Under the pieces are notes generated by a model. That model was not told where the DNA came from, did not search any database, and saw only the letters and a list, made by a program, of their open reading frames with translations. Source: UBA4736 sp002404015 (GTDB taxonomy: Bacteria > Chloroflexota > Dormibacteria > Dormibacterales > Dormibacteraceae). From it: DNA of 64,000 bases. The stretch spans positions 1-64,000 of the forward strand of contig DAIOCN010000001.1 of NCBI GenBank assembly GCA_036747295.1. The letters are read 5' to 3'. The position numbers and the translations under genes were made by a program. Each line of letters starts with the position of its first letter. Position 1 is the first letter of the stretch. Below are positions 1 through 8,662 of this stretch, in pieces.

Positions 1-63
1 CTCGGAGTCGCCTAGGATCTGGGCCACCTGGTCACCGAATCCCTCGCCGACCTTTCTCAACAC
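1..63 (-). CDS. 5' end of an unidentified gene leaving the window
   Basis: A GTG codon at 63 opens a reading frame of 21 codons (VLRKVGEGFGDQVAQILGDS, then E) that runs off the left edge. A near-identical start occurs again at 10791. The sequence resembles the first residues of some SecA proteins, which often begin with a short basic stretch followed by an LGDS-type motif, but 21 residues are too few to decide. It lies in the same orientation as the large GGDEF-EAL-CpaE gene and the two small ORFs, so it may belong to the same transcript. Confidence 0.3.
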   Translation of the reverse strand, partial: MLRKVGEGFGDQVAQILGDSE

Positions 64-71
64 CCTGCTAG
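1..71. repeat. 71-bp duplicated segment, copy A
   Basis: Bases 1-71 match 10729-10799 with four substitutions and no indel. The match begins at the window edge, so its true left end is unknown. It ends sharply at a TAG triplet; beyond that the two flanks are unrelated. Both copies carry the same GTG-initiated minus-strand frame. Confidence 0.8.
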
Positions 72-99
72 ATCCAGGCGGCCCGGAATTGCCGGGTGG

Positions 100-318
100 C
101 TACATCCGGTGCTTCAGGCGGACTGCCAGGACCCGGTTCTTGGCAGCCTGCAGCTGCGCTGCCAACGTGGTTCGGGTCGGTGTCCGGCGACCGGTCCTCT
201 GGGCCCAATCCTGCCGGTAGATCTCCTGCAGGTGGTCCATCGCCTCCCGGAGGTCTTTGAACTCGGGACGCCGGCGCTCCTGCACGCGGCCCTGGGTCTC
301 GGGCAGCGAGCGCGGCAA
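100..318 (-). CDS. small hypothetical protein (72 aa)
   Basis: This TTG-initiated frame encodes a highly charged 72-residue protein, rich in Arg, Gln and Glu, with a likely helical middle (DLREAMDHLQEIYRQDW). It begins 3 nt after the stop of the preceding 75-aa frame and is followed by the partial gene at 63, so the three could form a polycistronic tail behind the regulator at 546-4115. No family is recognised and no strong ribosome-binding site is visible. It may be a chance ORF. Confidence 0.3.
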   Translation of the reverse strand: MPRSLPETQGRVQERRRPEFKDLREAMDHLQEIYRQDWAQRTGRRTPTRTTLAAQLQAAKNRVLAVRLKHRM

Positions 319-321
319 GTG

Positions 322-549
322 TTAGATCCGCCAGCCGCCAGCCGTTGAGGAAAGCCTCGTCCAGTCCCAGCTCTCCGCGACCGTTTCGATGCCTACCTCT
401 GGCGCCGGCGCAAACCACTGTCCGGCGGCGCCCAACCAACGGCACGCGACGACCACAACAGAGATCCCCACCACTCTATGAACGCATTGCCGGTTACCAG
501 TACCCGATTGCCTGGCTACCAGCTTACTCGGCGATGCGAGTTTCCTCAT
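322..549 (-). CDS. small hypothetical protein, possibly one TM segment (75 aa)
   Basis: The ATG at 549 overlaps the TGA stop of the upstream GGDEF-EAL-CpaE gene (ATGA arrangement), which suggests translational coupling. The product has a short hydrophobic stretch around residues 26-46 (VVGISVVVVACRWLGAAG) that could be a membrane segment, and otherwise no recognisable domain. Support rests mainly on the coupled start; composition is only weakly protein-like. Confidence 0.3.
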   Translation of the reverse strand: MRKLASPSKLVARQSGTGNRQCVHRVVGISVVVVACRWLGAAGQWFAPAPEVGIETVAESWDWTRLSSTAGGWRI

Positions 550-3500
550 GTCAGCACCGGGCTGGTGGAGACTCGGCGGTTGACTCCGGCCTGAGGGGCT
601 GGCGGCTCGAGGGCGCTGACCAGCCGGGCGATGCTCTCGGCAAAGGAGCCGCGCGCCCCTGCGGCGACGCCCGTCCGCCCGCTCAGCGCGGACTGCTCGA
701 GCTTCGAGCCCTGGTACTTGAACTCCGCCGTGACGCGCCGCGACAGGGCCTTCTCCACGTTCTTGACCTCCACAGCGGAGTCGGCGCTCCGGTGATTCAG
801 GACAACGTGGGAACGGCCCATCGGCAGGTGCAGCACCGTGGTCAGGATGTCCAGGACCTTCGCCGTGTCATGGACCGCGGACAGCTCCGGGCTGACGACC
901 GTGACCACGTGCTCTGAGATATCGAAGGCGGCCAGGACGATGTCGGTCAGCGACACCGGCAGGTCGAAGACGACGTAGGGGAAGTAGGGCCGCAGGGCCT
1001 GGTAGGCGCGCAGGACGAGCTCGGGGCCGACCAGGTCGGCCTCTTCGGGCCGCAGCGCCGTCGGCAGGACCATGAAGCCGGCCTCGTGCTGGAGAACGGC
1101 GCTCCACAGCAGGGGCTCGAACGTCTCACCGGCAGCCTGGGCGACGCGTGCCAGGCAGGTGGTGGGTACGAGGCCGGCCACCAGCGCGGCGTGGTTGAAG
1201 GGCAGGGCCAGGTCCATCAGCAGCACCTCGCCCGGGTGCCGTCGCCCCAGCTCCGCCGCCAGGTGCAGGGCCGTGGTCGTCTTGCCGGCGCCGCCCTTCG
1301 GCGAGTAGACCGAGATCGCGGTGCTCTTGCCGCGGGTCGAGCGTCCCCGAGAGGCCATCGCCGAGACCCAGCCCTGGCGCTGGCTGACCACCTGGCGCAG
1401 GTTCTCGAGGAAGTCCGAGTCGTTCGGGATCAACCGCGTCAAAGCGGGCCGGCTCAGGGCCAGGAGCTTGCAGTCCGTCACCGCCCGCGTCGAAGCCGGT
1501 CCCGACTCACCGAGCACCATCGACTCGGCGCCGATGACATCGCCGGCGCTCAGCGTCAGGAGAGGGAGCGCTCCGCCGCCGTCGCCGCCGTCCAGGCTCA
1601 TCTCGCAGATGCCCTCTTCGATCACGTAGAGGCTGTCCGCCTGGCCCGAGTCGGCGATCGGCTGACCGGCCAGGACATACCTGACCGTCATCTGGCGGGC
1701 CAGCCGCCTCAGTACGGTGTCGGGGAGCGAGAAGAACAGGGCCGTCGGCTCCAGGATGGCCAGCCTCCGGTTGACCTCGTCGAAGGAGAAGGCCGGCCGG
1801 CGCGGGCCGGGACCGGCAACCGGGCGGTTGTCGCCTTCCGGGGCCGGTAAGCCCGCTCCGCCGGCTGCCAGCGCGGCGCCGAACCGGCGTCCGATCTCCG
1901 CCGCGGGGACGGGCCGGCTGACGAGGAAGCCCTGCGCCTGCTCGCAGCCGCCGGCCTGGAGCAGGTCCCAGGTCTTCTTGTCCTCGACGCCTTCGGCCAC
2001 CACGCGCAGGCCCAGGTCGCGGCCGAGATCGATCGTGGACTGGACGATGACTGCGTCGTTCTCGACCCGGGCCATGTCGACGACGAAGGAGCGGTCGATC
2101 TTGATCTCGTGCGCGCGCAGGCGTCGGACGTACGCGAGCGACGAGTAGCCGGTCCCGAAGTCGTCGATGGAAAGCTGGACGCCCATGTCCGACAGCCGGT
2201 TGGAGATCTCGACTGCCAGCTCGGGGTCGGCCATCAGGGTGCTCTCCGTGATCTCGACCTGCAGCAGGGCCGGCTCGACGCCGTGGCTGGCCAGGATCTC
2301 GGCCACTCGGTCGGGCAGCTCGCGATCGTGGAGGCTCTCGACTGAGAGGTTCACGGCGATCGGGAGCGGCAGGCCGTCCTGCTTCCAGGCGGCCGACTGC
2401 CGGACCGCGGCCTCCAGGACCCAGTAGCCCAGGGCGCGCACGAGGCCGGTCTTGGCGGCCAGCGGCAGGAACTCGTCAGGCATCAGGAGGCCCAGCTCGG
2501 GATGCTGCCAGCGCACCAGCGCCTCCACCCCCAGGACCTTGCCGTCGGACAGGTCGACCTTGGGCTGGTAGTAGAGGACGAACTGGTCCTCGGCGAGCGC
2601 GTGCCGCATCTCGCTCATGAGGGTCAGGCGGGCCGGGCTGTTCGTGTCCTGGTCCTGCTCGTAGAGCGTGCAGCGGGCGCCCGAGCGCTTGGCCGAGTAC
2701 ATCGCCACGTCGGCTCGTCGGAGCAGCGTGTCGATGTCTTCGCCGTGCTCGGGGAAGAGGGCGACGCCGATGCTGGCGCCCACATGGAGGCGCTCACCGC
2801 CGACGTCGAGCGGGGCGTCAAGCGCCTCGAGCAGCTTGTTGGCCGCGTCCGCCGCGCCCTGCCGGTTCTCCACGCCCGGCAGCACGATGGCGAACTCGTC
2901 GCCACCCAGGCGGGCGACGGTGTCCGACTCGCGCAGCTGGCCCACGAGGCGCTCCGACACCTGGCGCAGCAGCTGGTCGCCGCACTGGTGCCCGAACGTG
3001 TCGTTGACGTCCTTGAAATGGTCGAGGTCCATCAGCAGCAGGGCGACCCCGGACTTCAGGCGGCGGGCCGTCTTGATCGCCTGCGAGACCCGGTCGTGGA
3101 GCAGGGTCCGGTTGGGGAGCCCGGTGAGGCTGTCGTGCAGGGTCTGCTGCTGCAGTGCGTCCTGACGGGCGACCTGGCCGCTGATGTCCTCGACCGTGTT
3201 GATCACGAACGCGGGCCGCCCGTCCGGACCGCGGACGAGCGAGGTGATCAGCCGGACCCAGACCTGCCGGCCGTCGGCCTGGATCAGCCGGACCTCCGCC
3301 TGCATGGCGGCGAGGTCCGCGTCGGGCAAGCCGGTGACTGCCAGCCCGGGCCGATCTTCGGGCTGGATGAGCTCGTCGAAGACGCGACCTGCCAGCTCGC
3401 CCGCCTGGCTGCCGAGCAGCCGGCAGAAGCTGGGGTTGGCGGCCGAGATCCGGCCTTCAAGGTCGACGCGGACGATCCCGATCCCGGCCCCGTCAAGCAC

Positions 3501-4115
3501 GGACCGCAGCCCATTTTCGGACTCCCGGAGGGCCTCCTCGGCACTCCGGCGGTCGGTGATGTCGAAGAAGCTGCACACGACCTGGTAGGGCTCGCCGTCA
3601 GCGCCCAGCACGGGCACCGCGTCGCACTGGATCCAGCGCCAGTCGCCGTCCGCGCGGCGGATGCTCAACCGCCGGCCGTCGATCGGCCGCTTGGTCCTGG
3701 CGGCTATGGATTCCGGCCGGCCGGCGGCGCCCAGCACGTTGCCGTCCTCGCCGACAGCAGCCCAGAGCTCGTCCGGGCGATGACCGCGCATCGCGTTGAG
3801 CGGGTGGCCCAGGATGCCCTGGGCCGCCGAGTTGGCGTGCACGATGTGGCCGCCGCGACCGAGGACGAGGACGGCGCTGGGGATCGATTCGTACAGGAGC
3901 CGGGCCGGGTCGGCGGCCTGCCGTTCGGGGGCGAGCGGCGGCCTCAGCCGGCCAGCCTTTGGCGGCTCAACGATCCGCGCGACCTTACCATGGCCCGCGG
4001 GGCCTGTTTTCTGGCCTTCCACCCGAGCAGCGCTGCTCCCGATGACGTCCCCTCCTGTCCAGTCGTCGATCCGAAATACCAAGCACTTGGACCGTGTGGA
4101 GAGACACTGTGCCAT
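546..4115 (-). CDS. PAS-PAS-GGDEF-EAL-cNMP-CpaE/MinD fusion regulator (1189 aa)
   Basis: This is a cytoplasmic multi-domain protein. Two PAS domains (about 70-190 and 200-315) precede a diguanylate cyclase domain with an intact GGDEF at 404-408 and an RxxD inhibitory site (RESD) five residues before it. An EAL phosphodiesterase domain follows (EAL at 531-533; EITES, DDFGTGYSS and KIDRSF motifs present). Next come a cyclic-nucleotide-binding-like fold (about 790-905) and a CpaE/MinD-type ATPase with a deviant Walker A, KGGAGKTT, at 940-947. Both c-di-GMP catalytic domains look intact. CpaE-like ATPases localise Flp/Tad pilus machinery, so the protein may couple c-di-GMP turnover to polar or surface organelles; that role is inferred. 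The start is uncertain: the first ~65 residues are low-complexity and no clear RBS is seen. Confidence 0.9.
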   Translation of the reverse strand: MAQCLSTRSKCLVFRIDDWTGGDVIGSSAARVEGQKTGPAGHGKVARIVEPPKAGRLRPPLAPERQAADPARLLYESIPSAVLVLGRGGHIVHANSAAQGILGHPLNAMRGHRPDELWAAVGEDGNVLGAAGRPESIAARTKRPIDGRRLSIRRADGDWRWIQCDAVPVLGADGEPYQVVCSFFDITDRRSAEEALRESENGLRSVLDGAGIGIVRVDLEGRISAANPSFCRLLGSQAGELAGRVFDELIQPEDRPGLAVTGLPDADLAAMQAEVRLIQADGRQVWVRLITSLVRGPDGRPAFVINTVEDISGQVARQDALQQQTLHDSLTGLPNRTLLHDRVSQAIKTARRLKSGVALLLMDLDHFKDVNDTFGHQCGDQLLRQVSERLVGQLRESDTVARLGGDEFAIVLPGVENRQGAADAANKLLEALDAPLDVGGERLHVGASIGVALFPEHGEDIDTLLRRADVAMYSAKRSGARCTLYEQDQDTNSPARLTLMSEMRHALAEDQFVLYYQPKVDLSDGKVLGVEALVRWQHPELGLLMPDEFLPLAAKTGLVRALGYWVLEAAVRQSAAWKQDGLPLPIAVNLSVESLHDRELPDRVAEILASHGVEPALLQVEITESTLMADPELAVEISNRLSDMGVQLSIDDFGTGYSSLAYVRRLRAHEIKIDRSFVVDMARVENDAVIVQSTIDLGRDLGLRVVAEGVEDKKTWDLLQAGGCEQAQGFLVSRPVPAAEIGRRFGAALAAGGAGLPAPEGDNRPVAGPGPRRPAFSFDEVNRRLAILEPTALFFSLPDTVLRRLARQMTVRYVLAGQPIADSGQADSLYVIEEGICEMSLDGGDGGGALPLLTLSAGDVIGAESMVLGESGPASTRAVTDCKLLALSRPALTRLIPNDSDFLENLRQVVSQRQGWVSAMASRGRSTRGKSTAISVYSPKGGAGKTTTALHLAAELGRRHPGEVLLMDLALPFNHAALVAGLVPTTCLARVAQAAGETFEPLLWSAVLQHEAGFMVLPTALRPEEADLVGPELVLRAYQALRPYFPYVVFDLPVSLTDIVLAAFDISEHVVTVVSPELSAVHDTAKVLDILTTVLHLPMGRSHVVLNHRSADSAVEVKNVEKALSRRVTAEFKYQGSKLEQSALSGRTGVAAGARGSFAESIARLVSALEPPAPQAGVNRRVSTSPVLT

Positions 4116-4281
4116 AGGTCGCCCGAATCAGTGCATCCCTTATTGGTTTTTCTCCAGACGTGACCTGGCCCGCGCCCACCCGGGCTCAGCCGCCCGGCAA
4201 CGCAGCCGGCTGAATTTGGTCAAAAGTGTGATAGCGTTGATGTAGGAAAGGCCTCGTCCCGGAACCCTTACTGAGCCAGAG

Positions 4282-5319
4282 ATGAGTTCACGAGAGCCGC
4301 ATGACAGACTGAAGGCAGTCCTCGATGGCGTTGCCGGCTTTGGAACACGCACCACGTCTCAGGACCACGAGTGGCCGGTCAGCGGGTCGGAGCGCAGCTG
4401 GCTGCTGACGGGCCGGGCGGCCGCCGACAAGCGCCGGGCGCGGGGCACCAACAGCGATCTCAAACAGCTGCTGGTGGGCCAGGGCCTGCGGTCCTCCCGG
4501 GAGCCGGGATTGTGGCGCGACTTCTCGGACGCGATGGAGCGCCGAACGGTAACCGAGGCGCTCAGCTCGCTGGCGCCCGAGCTGCGAGAAGTTGTGCGGC
4601 TGGCCTACTTCGAGGGGTATTCGAACCGGGCCCTGGGCGAGGTCCTCGGGCTCAGTGTCGGGCAGGTGCGATGGCGCCTCCGAGAGGCGCTCGTCGCGAT
4701 GCAGGCGGTGATGCGGCGCGCCGGCTCGCGCATCACCAGCGCGCTGCTGGCCATCGCGGGCCAGAGGCTTGGGCACCCGGAAGGCGGAAGGATCAGGCGC
4801 CAAATGCTGGCGCCCCTACCTCCTGGCTCGGGAGCGGGGACCGCCCGCGAGCTGCTCTTCGGCGTGGTGGGGACTGTCGCCGCGGCGGCCGCGGGAGTGC
4901 TGCTGCTCAACCCGGCGGTCACGGCTGAGAGCTCTCTACCCAGCCCACGAGCTGCCTACCTGGCGGCTCCTGCCGAGGCTCTGACGGCCGTGCCCGACCC
5001 GGCAGGTCAGCCTGCCGCCGCAGCCGCGTCTACCGCCTTAGCATCCGGGGCGGGCCCGCCGGTGCCGGCGAGAAGCGCGCCGGCGGCGCGGACCAGTGGC
5101 TTCATGGCGCCGGCCGGAGACCTGGCCGGCGCCTTGCCCAAGGCCGCCGTGGCCGCCGCGGCCTCGCTGGCGCCCGTCACTTCCGCGTCCGACCGCCTTG
5201 CGAGCCAGGCCTCGGCCACGATCCGCCGGGTTGAGGGTGTGGGCGTCAGCGGAGTTGGCGGCGTGCTGCCCGCCGCCACGGGCACGATCAGCGGGCTGAC
5301 GGCGACCCTCCACCCCTGA
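4282..5319 (+). CDS. sigma-70 region 4-like HTH protein with TM anchor (345 aa)
   Basis: Residues about 85-137 form a sigma region 4 / ECF-type helix-turn-helix (SLAPELREVVRLAYFEGYSN, then a second helix ending in REALVAMQ). No region 2 is present. Around residues 190-210 there is a single hydrophobic segment (ELLFGVVGTVAAAAAGVLLL), followed by a ~135-residue Ala/Pro/Ser-rich tail. The layout predicts a cytoplasmic DNA-binding-like domain tethered to the membrane with a low-complexity exterior. It could sense envelope state or be a decayed sigma/anti-sigma fusion. It is divergent from the c-di-GMP regulator, with 166 bp between them. Confidence 0.7.
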   Translation: MSSREPHDRLKAVLDGVAGFGTRTTSQDHEWPVSGSERSWLLTGRAAADKRRARGTNSDLKQLLVGQGLRSSREPGLWRDFSDAMERRTVTEALSSLAPELREVVRLAYFEGYSNRALGEVLGLSVGQVRWRLREALVAMQAVMRRAGSRITSALLAIAGQRLGHPEGGRIRRQMLAPLPPGSGAGTARELLFGVVGTVAAAAAGVLLLNPAVTAESSLPSPRAAYLAAPAEALTAVPDPAGQPAAAAASTALASGAGPPVPARSAPAARTSGFMAPAGDLAGALPKAAVAAAASLAPVTSASDRLASQASATIRRVEGVGVSGVGGVLPAATGTISGLTATLHP

Positions 5320-5324
5320 CGGCG

Positions 5325-5588
5325 CTAGATCGGGGGCGGTTTTCCTCGGTCGATCCGGTCGCAGAGGCGCCAGTCGGCCTCCGCCTCCCAGACCGCGGTC
5401 AGCAGGTCCTCGAGCTGGGTCCCCAGGTCCGGCGCGGCATGGGTCGAGGCATCCCCGGACCAGGCGATCACGGTTGCCCGGTGCCCCCGCCAGGGGACGC
5501 CGCTCGCGGCCTGGGCGCGATCAGGACCGAGCCCGAGCGCCTTCAGCGGACGGCCAATCCCCCTGCCCGCCTGCGGCGACTCACTCAT
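5325..5588 (-). CDS. hypothetical protein (87 aa)
   Basis: The start overlaps the stop of the upstream 89-aa gene (ATGAGTGAG over the TGA), which suggests co-translation. The C-terminal half has a helical acidic stretch (TQLEDLLTAVWEAEADWRL) while the N-terminal half is Gly/Arg/Ala rich. No family is recognised. It converges on the sigma-like gene with only a 5-bp gap. Confidence 0.4.
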   Translation of the reverse strand: MSESPQAGRGIGRPLKALGLGPDRAQAASGVPWRGHRATVIAWSGDASTHAAPDLGTQLEDLLTAVWEAEADWRLCDRIDRGKPPPI

Positions 5589-5850
5589 CGCCGGCCTCGC
5601 GACCCCTCAAGTGCCGGAGGCGCCGGCTGATTCGGGCCAGCTCGGCTTCTAGGACGGGCATGTTCGCGGCATGCCCGCCGGCCACGTAGAGGCGATCGAC
5701 CAGGTAGAGCTGGATCCGCTCGTACAGCTCGATCAGGCACACAAGCTCGCGGTCGCGGGGGGATCGGAAGCGGCGGTCCGGGTGGACAACAGTCCGGTCC
5801 GGCTCGAGCGGGCTGGTTTCGCGGCGGTAGCTGAAGCGACTCAGGGGCAC
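5581..5850 (-). CDS. hypothetical helical protein (89 aa)
   Basis: I chose the GTG at 5850 because an AAGGA sequence (complement of 5858-5862) sits 7 nt upstream; a longer frame back to 5970 lacks such a site. The product is charged and helix-rich (ELVCLIELYERIQLYLVDRL, then a C-terminal ELARISRRLRHLRGRE), and could be a small coiled-coil protein. It overlaps the next gene by 8 nt, so the two probably act together. Function unknown. Confidence 0.45.
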   Translation of the reverse strand: MPLSRFSYRRETSPLEPDRTVVHPDRRFRSPRDRELVCLIELYERIQLYLVDRLYVAGGHAANMPVLEAELARISRRLRHLRGREAGDE

Positions 5851-5955
5851 ATCGCGATCCTTACTGCCAGGCCGTAAGAAAGGCAGTAATCGAGCGCCCG
5901 CCCCCGCTTCATCTCTAATTCGGGGACTCGGGGCTGCCGGCGCGTTAGTCGCTAT

Positions 5956-6105
5956 ATGGGGGAAGAGCACTTCGACGACGACGATCCCGACATCGCCCTC
6001 GAGGCGATCGGACAGCTCTCCGACGAGGAACGCAAGCGGCTGGCGGAACTGGCCACCGCAGCAGACGCCGCCGACGCGACGGGGGCCAGGCCGCAGCCCC
6101 AGTAG
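5956..6105 (+). CDS. small acidic hypothetical protein (49 aa)
   Basis: An ATG at 5956 opens a 49-codon frame with strong coding-like third-position GC. The product begins MGEEHFDDDDPDIALEAIGQ and continues with a charged helix (LSDEERKRLAELA). No RBS is visible, so if real it could be leaderless. A rho-independent terminator lies ~80 bp downstream in the same direction, which supports a transcript here. Confidence 0.4.
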   Translation: MGEEHFDDDDPDIALEAIGQLSDEERKRLAELATAADAADATGARPQPQ

Positions 6106-6187
6106 CGGCGTGTAGTGGGTCCGCGCAAGCCTCGGCCGGCCGGAGCGTTAATCGATCTGACTGGAGACTACCCCTCTCCACGTGGTC

Positions 6188-6216
6188 AGGCCGGGCCCCC
6201 CCGCCCGGCCTTTTTC
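6188..6216 (+). terminator. rho-independent terminator
   Basis: A perfect 9-bp GC stem (AGGCCGGGC / GCCCGGCCT) with a 6-nt C loop is followed by a T-rich run (TTTTCTT). It lies between the small acidic ORF and the sugar ABC operon and would insulate the operon from upstream transcription. Confidence 0.75.
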
Positions 6217-6266
6217 TTGCCCGGGCCTACAGACATCAGGTTGGCCACGGGCCCGCGACCGGGCGC

Positions 6267-6272
6267 TAGAAT
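6267..6272 (+). promoter_or_regulatory. candidate -10 box of the sugar ABC operon
   Basis: TAGAAT lies 67 nt before the binding-protein start, immediately downstream of the terminator. No well-spaced -35 is obvious, so this is a tentative call. Confidence 0.35.
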
Positions 6273-6339
6273 CGCCTTTAAGGCAACAACACTGGCAAGA
6301 ATCGCCGGCCGCCGCCGGCGTCGCTGTAGGGGGTAATTG

Positions 6340-7647
6340 ATGGTCAGGCATAAAGGCGCCGCGTTCATCGTGCTTTCACTCCTGGCGTTGGTTGGCTGCG
6401 CGCCGGGCCAATCGAGCGGCGGCGGCAGCACCGCCGGCGGCAAGCTCGGTGGAAGCGTGAATGTGCTCGCCACCTGGGCCGCCAACGAGCAGGACTCCTT
6501 CCTGGCGATGATCAAGCCGTTCGTTGACAGCACCGGAGTCCAGGTCAACTACGAGAGCACCCGCGACATCAACGCGACCCTGACCACGCGCCTCCAGGCG
6601 GGCAACCCGCCGGAGCTCGCCGGCATCCCCGGCCCTGGCCAGATGTTCGACTTCGCCAAAACCGGCAAGCTGATCGCCCTCGACAACGTGCTCGACACGA
6701 ACCTGATGAAGACCGACTACTCGGCCGACTGGGTGAAGCTGGGCCAGTACAACGGCAAGACCTACAGCATCTTCATCAAGACGGCCCTCAAGGGCCTGGT
6801 CTGGTACAACCCCAAGCAGTTCACGGCCAAGGGCTACACGGTGCCCAAGACCTGGGCCGACCTGATGACCCTGCAGGCCAAGATGAAGTCTGACGGGGTC
6901 GCTCCCTGGTGTATCGGGCTGGAGAGCGGCTCAGCCTCCGGTTGGCCGGGCAGCGACTGGGTCAAGGAGATCGTGCTGTCGCAATCGGGCCCGACCGTCT
7001 ATGACAACTGGTGGGCGGGCAAGCAGAAGTGGACCTCGCCCGAGATCAAGTCGGCCTGGACGACCTGGGGCACCATCGTCGCCACCCCGGGCCTGGTCTA
7101 CGGAGGCCCGCAGTCGATGGTCTCGACGGCTTTCGCCGACGCCGCCAACCCGATGTACGCGAACCCGCCCAAGTGCTACATGCACAACCAGGGCTCATTC
7201 ATGAGCGACATCATCGTCAGCGCCAACAAGGGCGTCACGCTCGGCACCGACCTGGCCTTCTTCCCGCTGCCCGACGTCAACGCCGCCAACGCAGGCGCGC
7301 ATGTCGTCTCCGGCGACCTGTTCGGGATGTTCAAGGACACCCCCCAGGCCCGCGCCCTCATCAAGTACCTGGCCACTCCCGAGGCGCAGGCGATCTGGGT
7401 CAAGCGGGGCGGCGCCATCTCACCCAACAAGAAGGTCGCCCTGAGCGACTACCCGGACGACACCTCCCGCCAGATCGCGCAGCAGCTGGTGGGGGCGAAG
7501 ATCGCTCGGTTCGACGCCGGCGACCTGATGCCCAGCGCGATGCAGGCCCAGTACTTCAAGGACGTCCTCGACTACGTCCAGAGCCCCAGTAAGCTCGACT
7601 CGATCTTGACCGCCTCGGACGCAGTTCAAGCAACCGCCTACAAGTAA
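6340..7647 (+). CDS. ABC transporter carbohydrate-binding lipoprotein
   Basis: This is an extracytoplasmic family-1 (UgpB/MalE-like) solute-binding protein of 435 aa. The N-terminus is a lipoprotein signal peptide ending in a lipobox (LVGC) followed by a Gly/Ser linker. The mature part shows typical features of the class (a QAGNPPELAGIPGPGQ loop, an aromatic-rich central region, FFPLPDV). The ATG at 6340 is preceded by AGGGGG six nt upstream; a TTG directly before it is less likely. It heads a four-gene importer cluster with two permeases and an ATPase. The sugar is not determinable; alpha-glucosides or oligosaccharides are typical for this arrangement. Confidence 0.92.
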   Translation: MVRHKGAAFIVLSLLALVGCAPGQSSGGGSTAGGKLGGSVNVLATWAANEQDSFLAMIKPFVDSTGVQVNYESTRDINATLTTRLQAGNPPELAGIPGPGQMFDFAKTGKLIALDNVLDTNLMKTDYSADWVKLGQYNGKTYSIFIKTALKGLVWYNPKQFTAKGYTVPKTWADLMTLQAKMKSDGVAPWCIGLESGSASGWPGSDWVKEIVLSQSGPTVYDNWWAGKQKWTSPEIKSAWTTWGTIVATPGLVYGGPQSMVSTAFADAANPMYANPPKCYMHNQGSFMSDIIVSANKGVTLGTDLAFFPLPDVNAANAGAHVVSGDLFGMFKDTPQARALIKYLATPEAQAIWVKRGGAISPNKKVALSDYPDDTSRQIAQQLVGAKIARFDAGDLMPSAMQAQYFKDVLDYVQSPSKLDSILTASDAVQATAYK

Positions 7648-7666
7648 ATAGGGGAGGGTCTCGACC

Positions 7667-8662
7667 GTGCCGGACCTGAGCCAGTTCGTAAGCAACCAGC
7701 TGCCGACGCTGCTGGGCGCCGTCATAGGCGTGCCCATCGTTATCGCCCTGTACATCGTCGGCCTCGAGATGCTCGTGCGCCGCCTTCCGGAGGGCGCCCA
7801 GGAGAAGGCCCGGCCCTGGGTCTGGGTCGGGCCGGCCCTGATCTTCGTGACGATCTTCCTCGTGGTCCCGCTAGTGACCACGGTCTGGATTAGCCTCCAG
7901 GACAAAGCGGGCACCAGCTTCGTCGGCCTCGCCAACTACGGGGCCGTGCTCTCCGATCAGTCGGTTCTGCTGACCATCCGCAACAACATCTACTGGCTCG
8001 TCCTCTACACGTTCTTCGTGCTGCTGTTCGGCATCCTGATGGCGGTGCTCGCCGACCGCGTGCCGTACGAGACGCCGATCAAGTCGCTGATCTTCATGCC
8101 CATGGCGATCTCGTTCGTGGCGATGTCGGTGATCTGGAAGTTCATGTACAGCTACCAGCCGCCCGGAGCCGCCCAGACCGGAACCATGAACTTCATCGTC
8201 ACGTCGGTCTTCCATCTCAACCCGATCACCTGGATCCAGGACACCCGCGTCAACAACTTCGCCCTGATCGCGGTCGCCATCTGGGGCTGGGTGGGCTTCG
8301 CGATGGTGATCCTCTCGGCCGCCCTGAAAGGGATCCCGGGCGACCTGCTGGAGGCCGCCCGCGTCGATGGCGCGGGCGAGATCACGATCTTCCGCAGGGT
8401 GATCTTCCCGCTCCTGATGCCGACCGTCACCGTGGTCGCGACGACCCTGATCATCTTCGCGTTGAAGGCCTTCGACATCGTCTACGTGATGACGTTCGGC
8501 AACTTCGACACGAACATCCTGGCCGTCAAGATGTACCAGGCCTACTTCGTGTCGGCCGACGCCGGCCGCTCCGGCGCGATCGCCGTCATCCTGCTGGTGG
8601 CCGTGATCCCGGTGCTCGTATTCAACCTCCGCCAGTTCCGAGCCCAGGAGGCCCGCCGATGA
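7667..8662 (+). CDS. carbohydrate ABC transporter permease (MalF/UgpA type)
   Basis: A 331-aa inner-membrane protein with about seven hydrophobic segments and the conserved EAA loop (EAARVDGAGEITIFRRVIFP) near residue 228 that docks on the ATPase. It uses a GTG start with GGGGAGG 10-15 nt upstream. The first segment lies before a charged loop (RRLPEGAQEKARPW), as in MalF/UgpA-like proteins. Its stop overlaps the next permease start (ATGA), so the two subunits are likely translated together. Confidence 0.93.
   Translation: MPDLSQFVSNQLPTLLGAVIGVPIVIALYIVGLEMLVRRLPEGAQEKARPWVWVGPALIFVTIFLVVPLVTTVWISLQDKAGTSFVGLANYGAVLSDQSVLLTIRNNIYWLVLYTFFVLLFGILMAVLADRVPYETPIKSLIFMPMAISFVAMSVIWKFMYSYQPPGAAQTGTMNFIVTSVFHLNPITWIQDTRVNNFALIAVAIWGWVGFAMVILSAALKGIPGDLLEAARVDGAGEITIFRRVIFPLLMPTVTVVATTLIIFALKAFDIVYVMTFGNFDTNILAVKMYQAYFVSADAGRSGAIAVILLVAVIPVLVFNLRQFRAQEARR

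Noticed and set aside
2502..4163. 553-codon plus-strand frame opposite the GGDEF-EAL gene
   Set aside because: It is antisense to well-conserved PAS/GGDEF motifs; GC-rich DNA keeps this frame open. Its translation is low-complexity and matches no domain.
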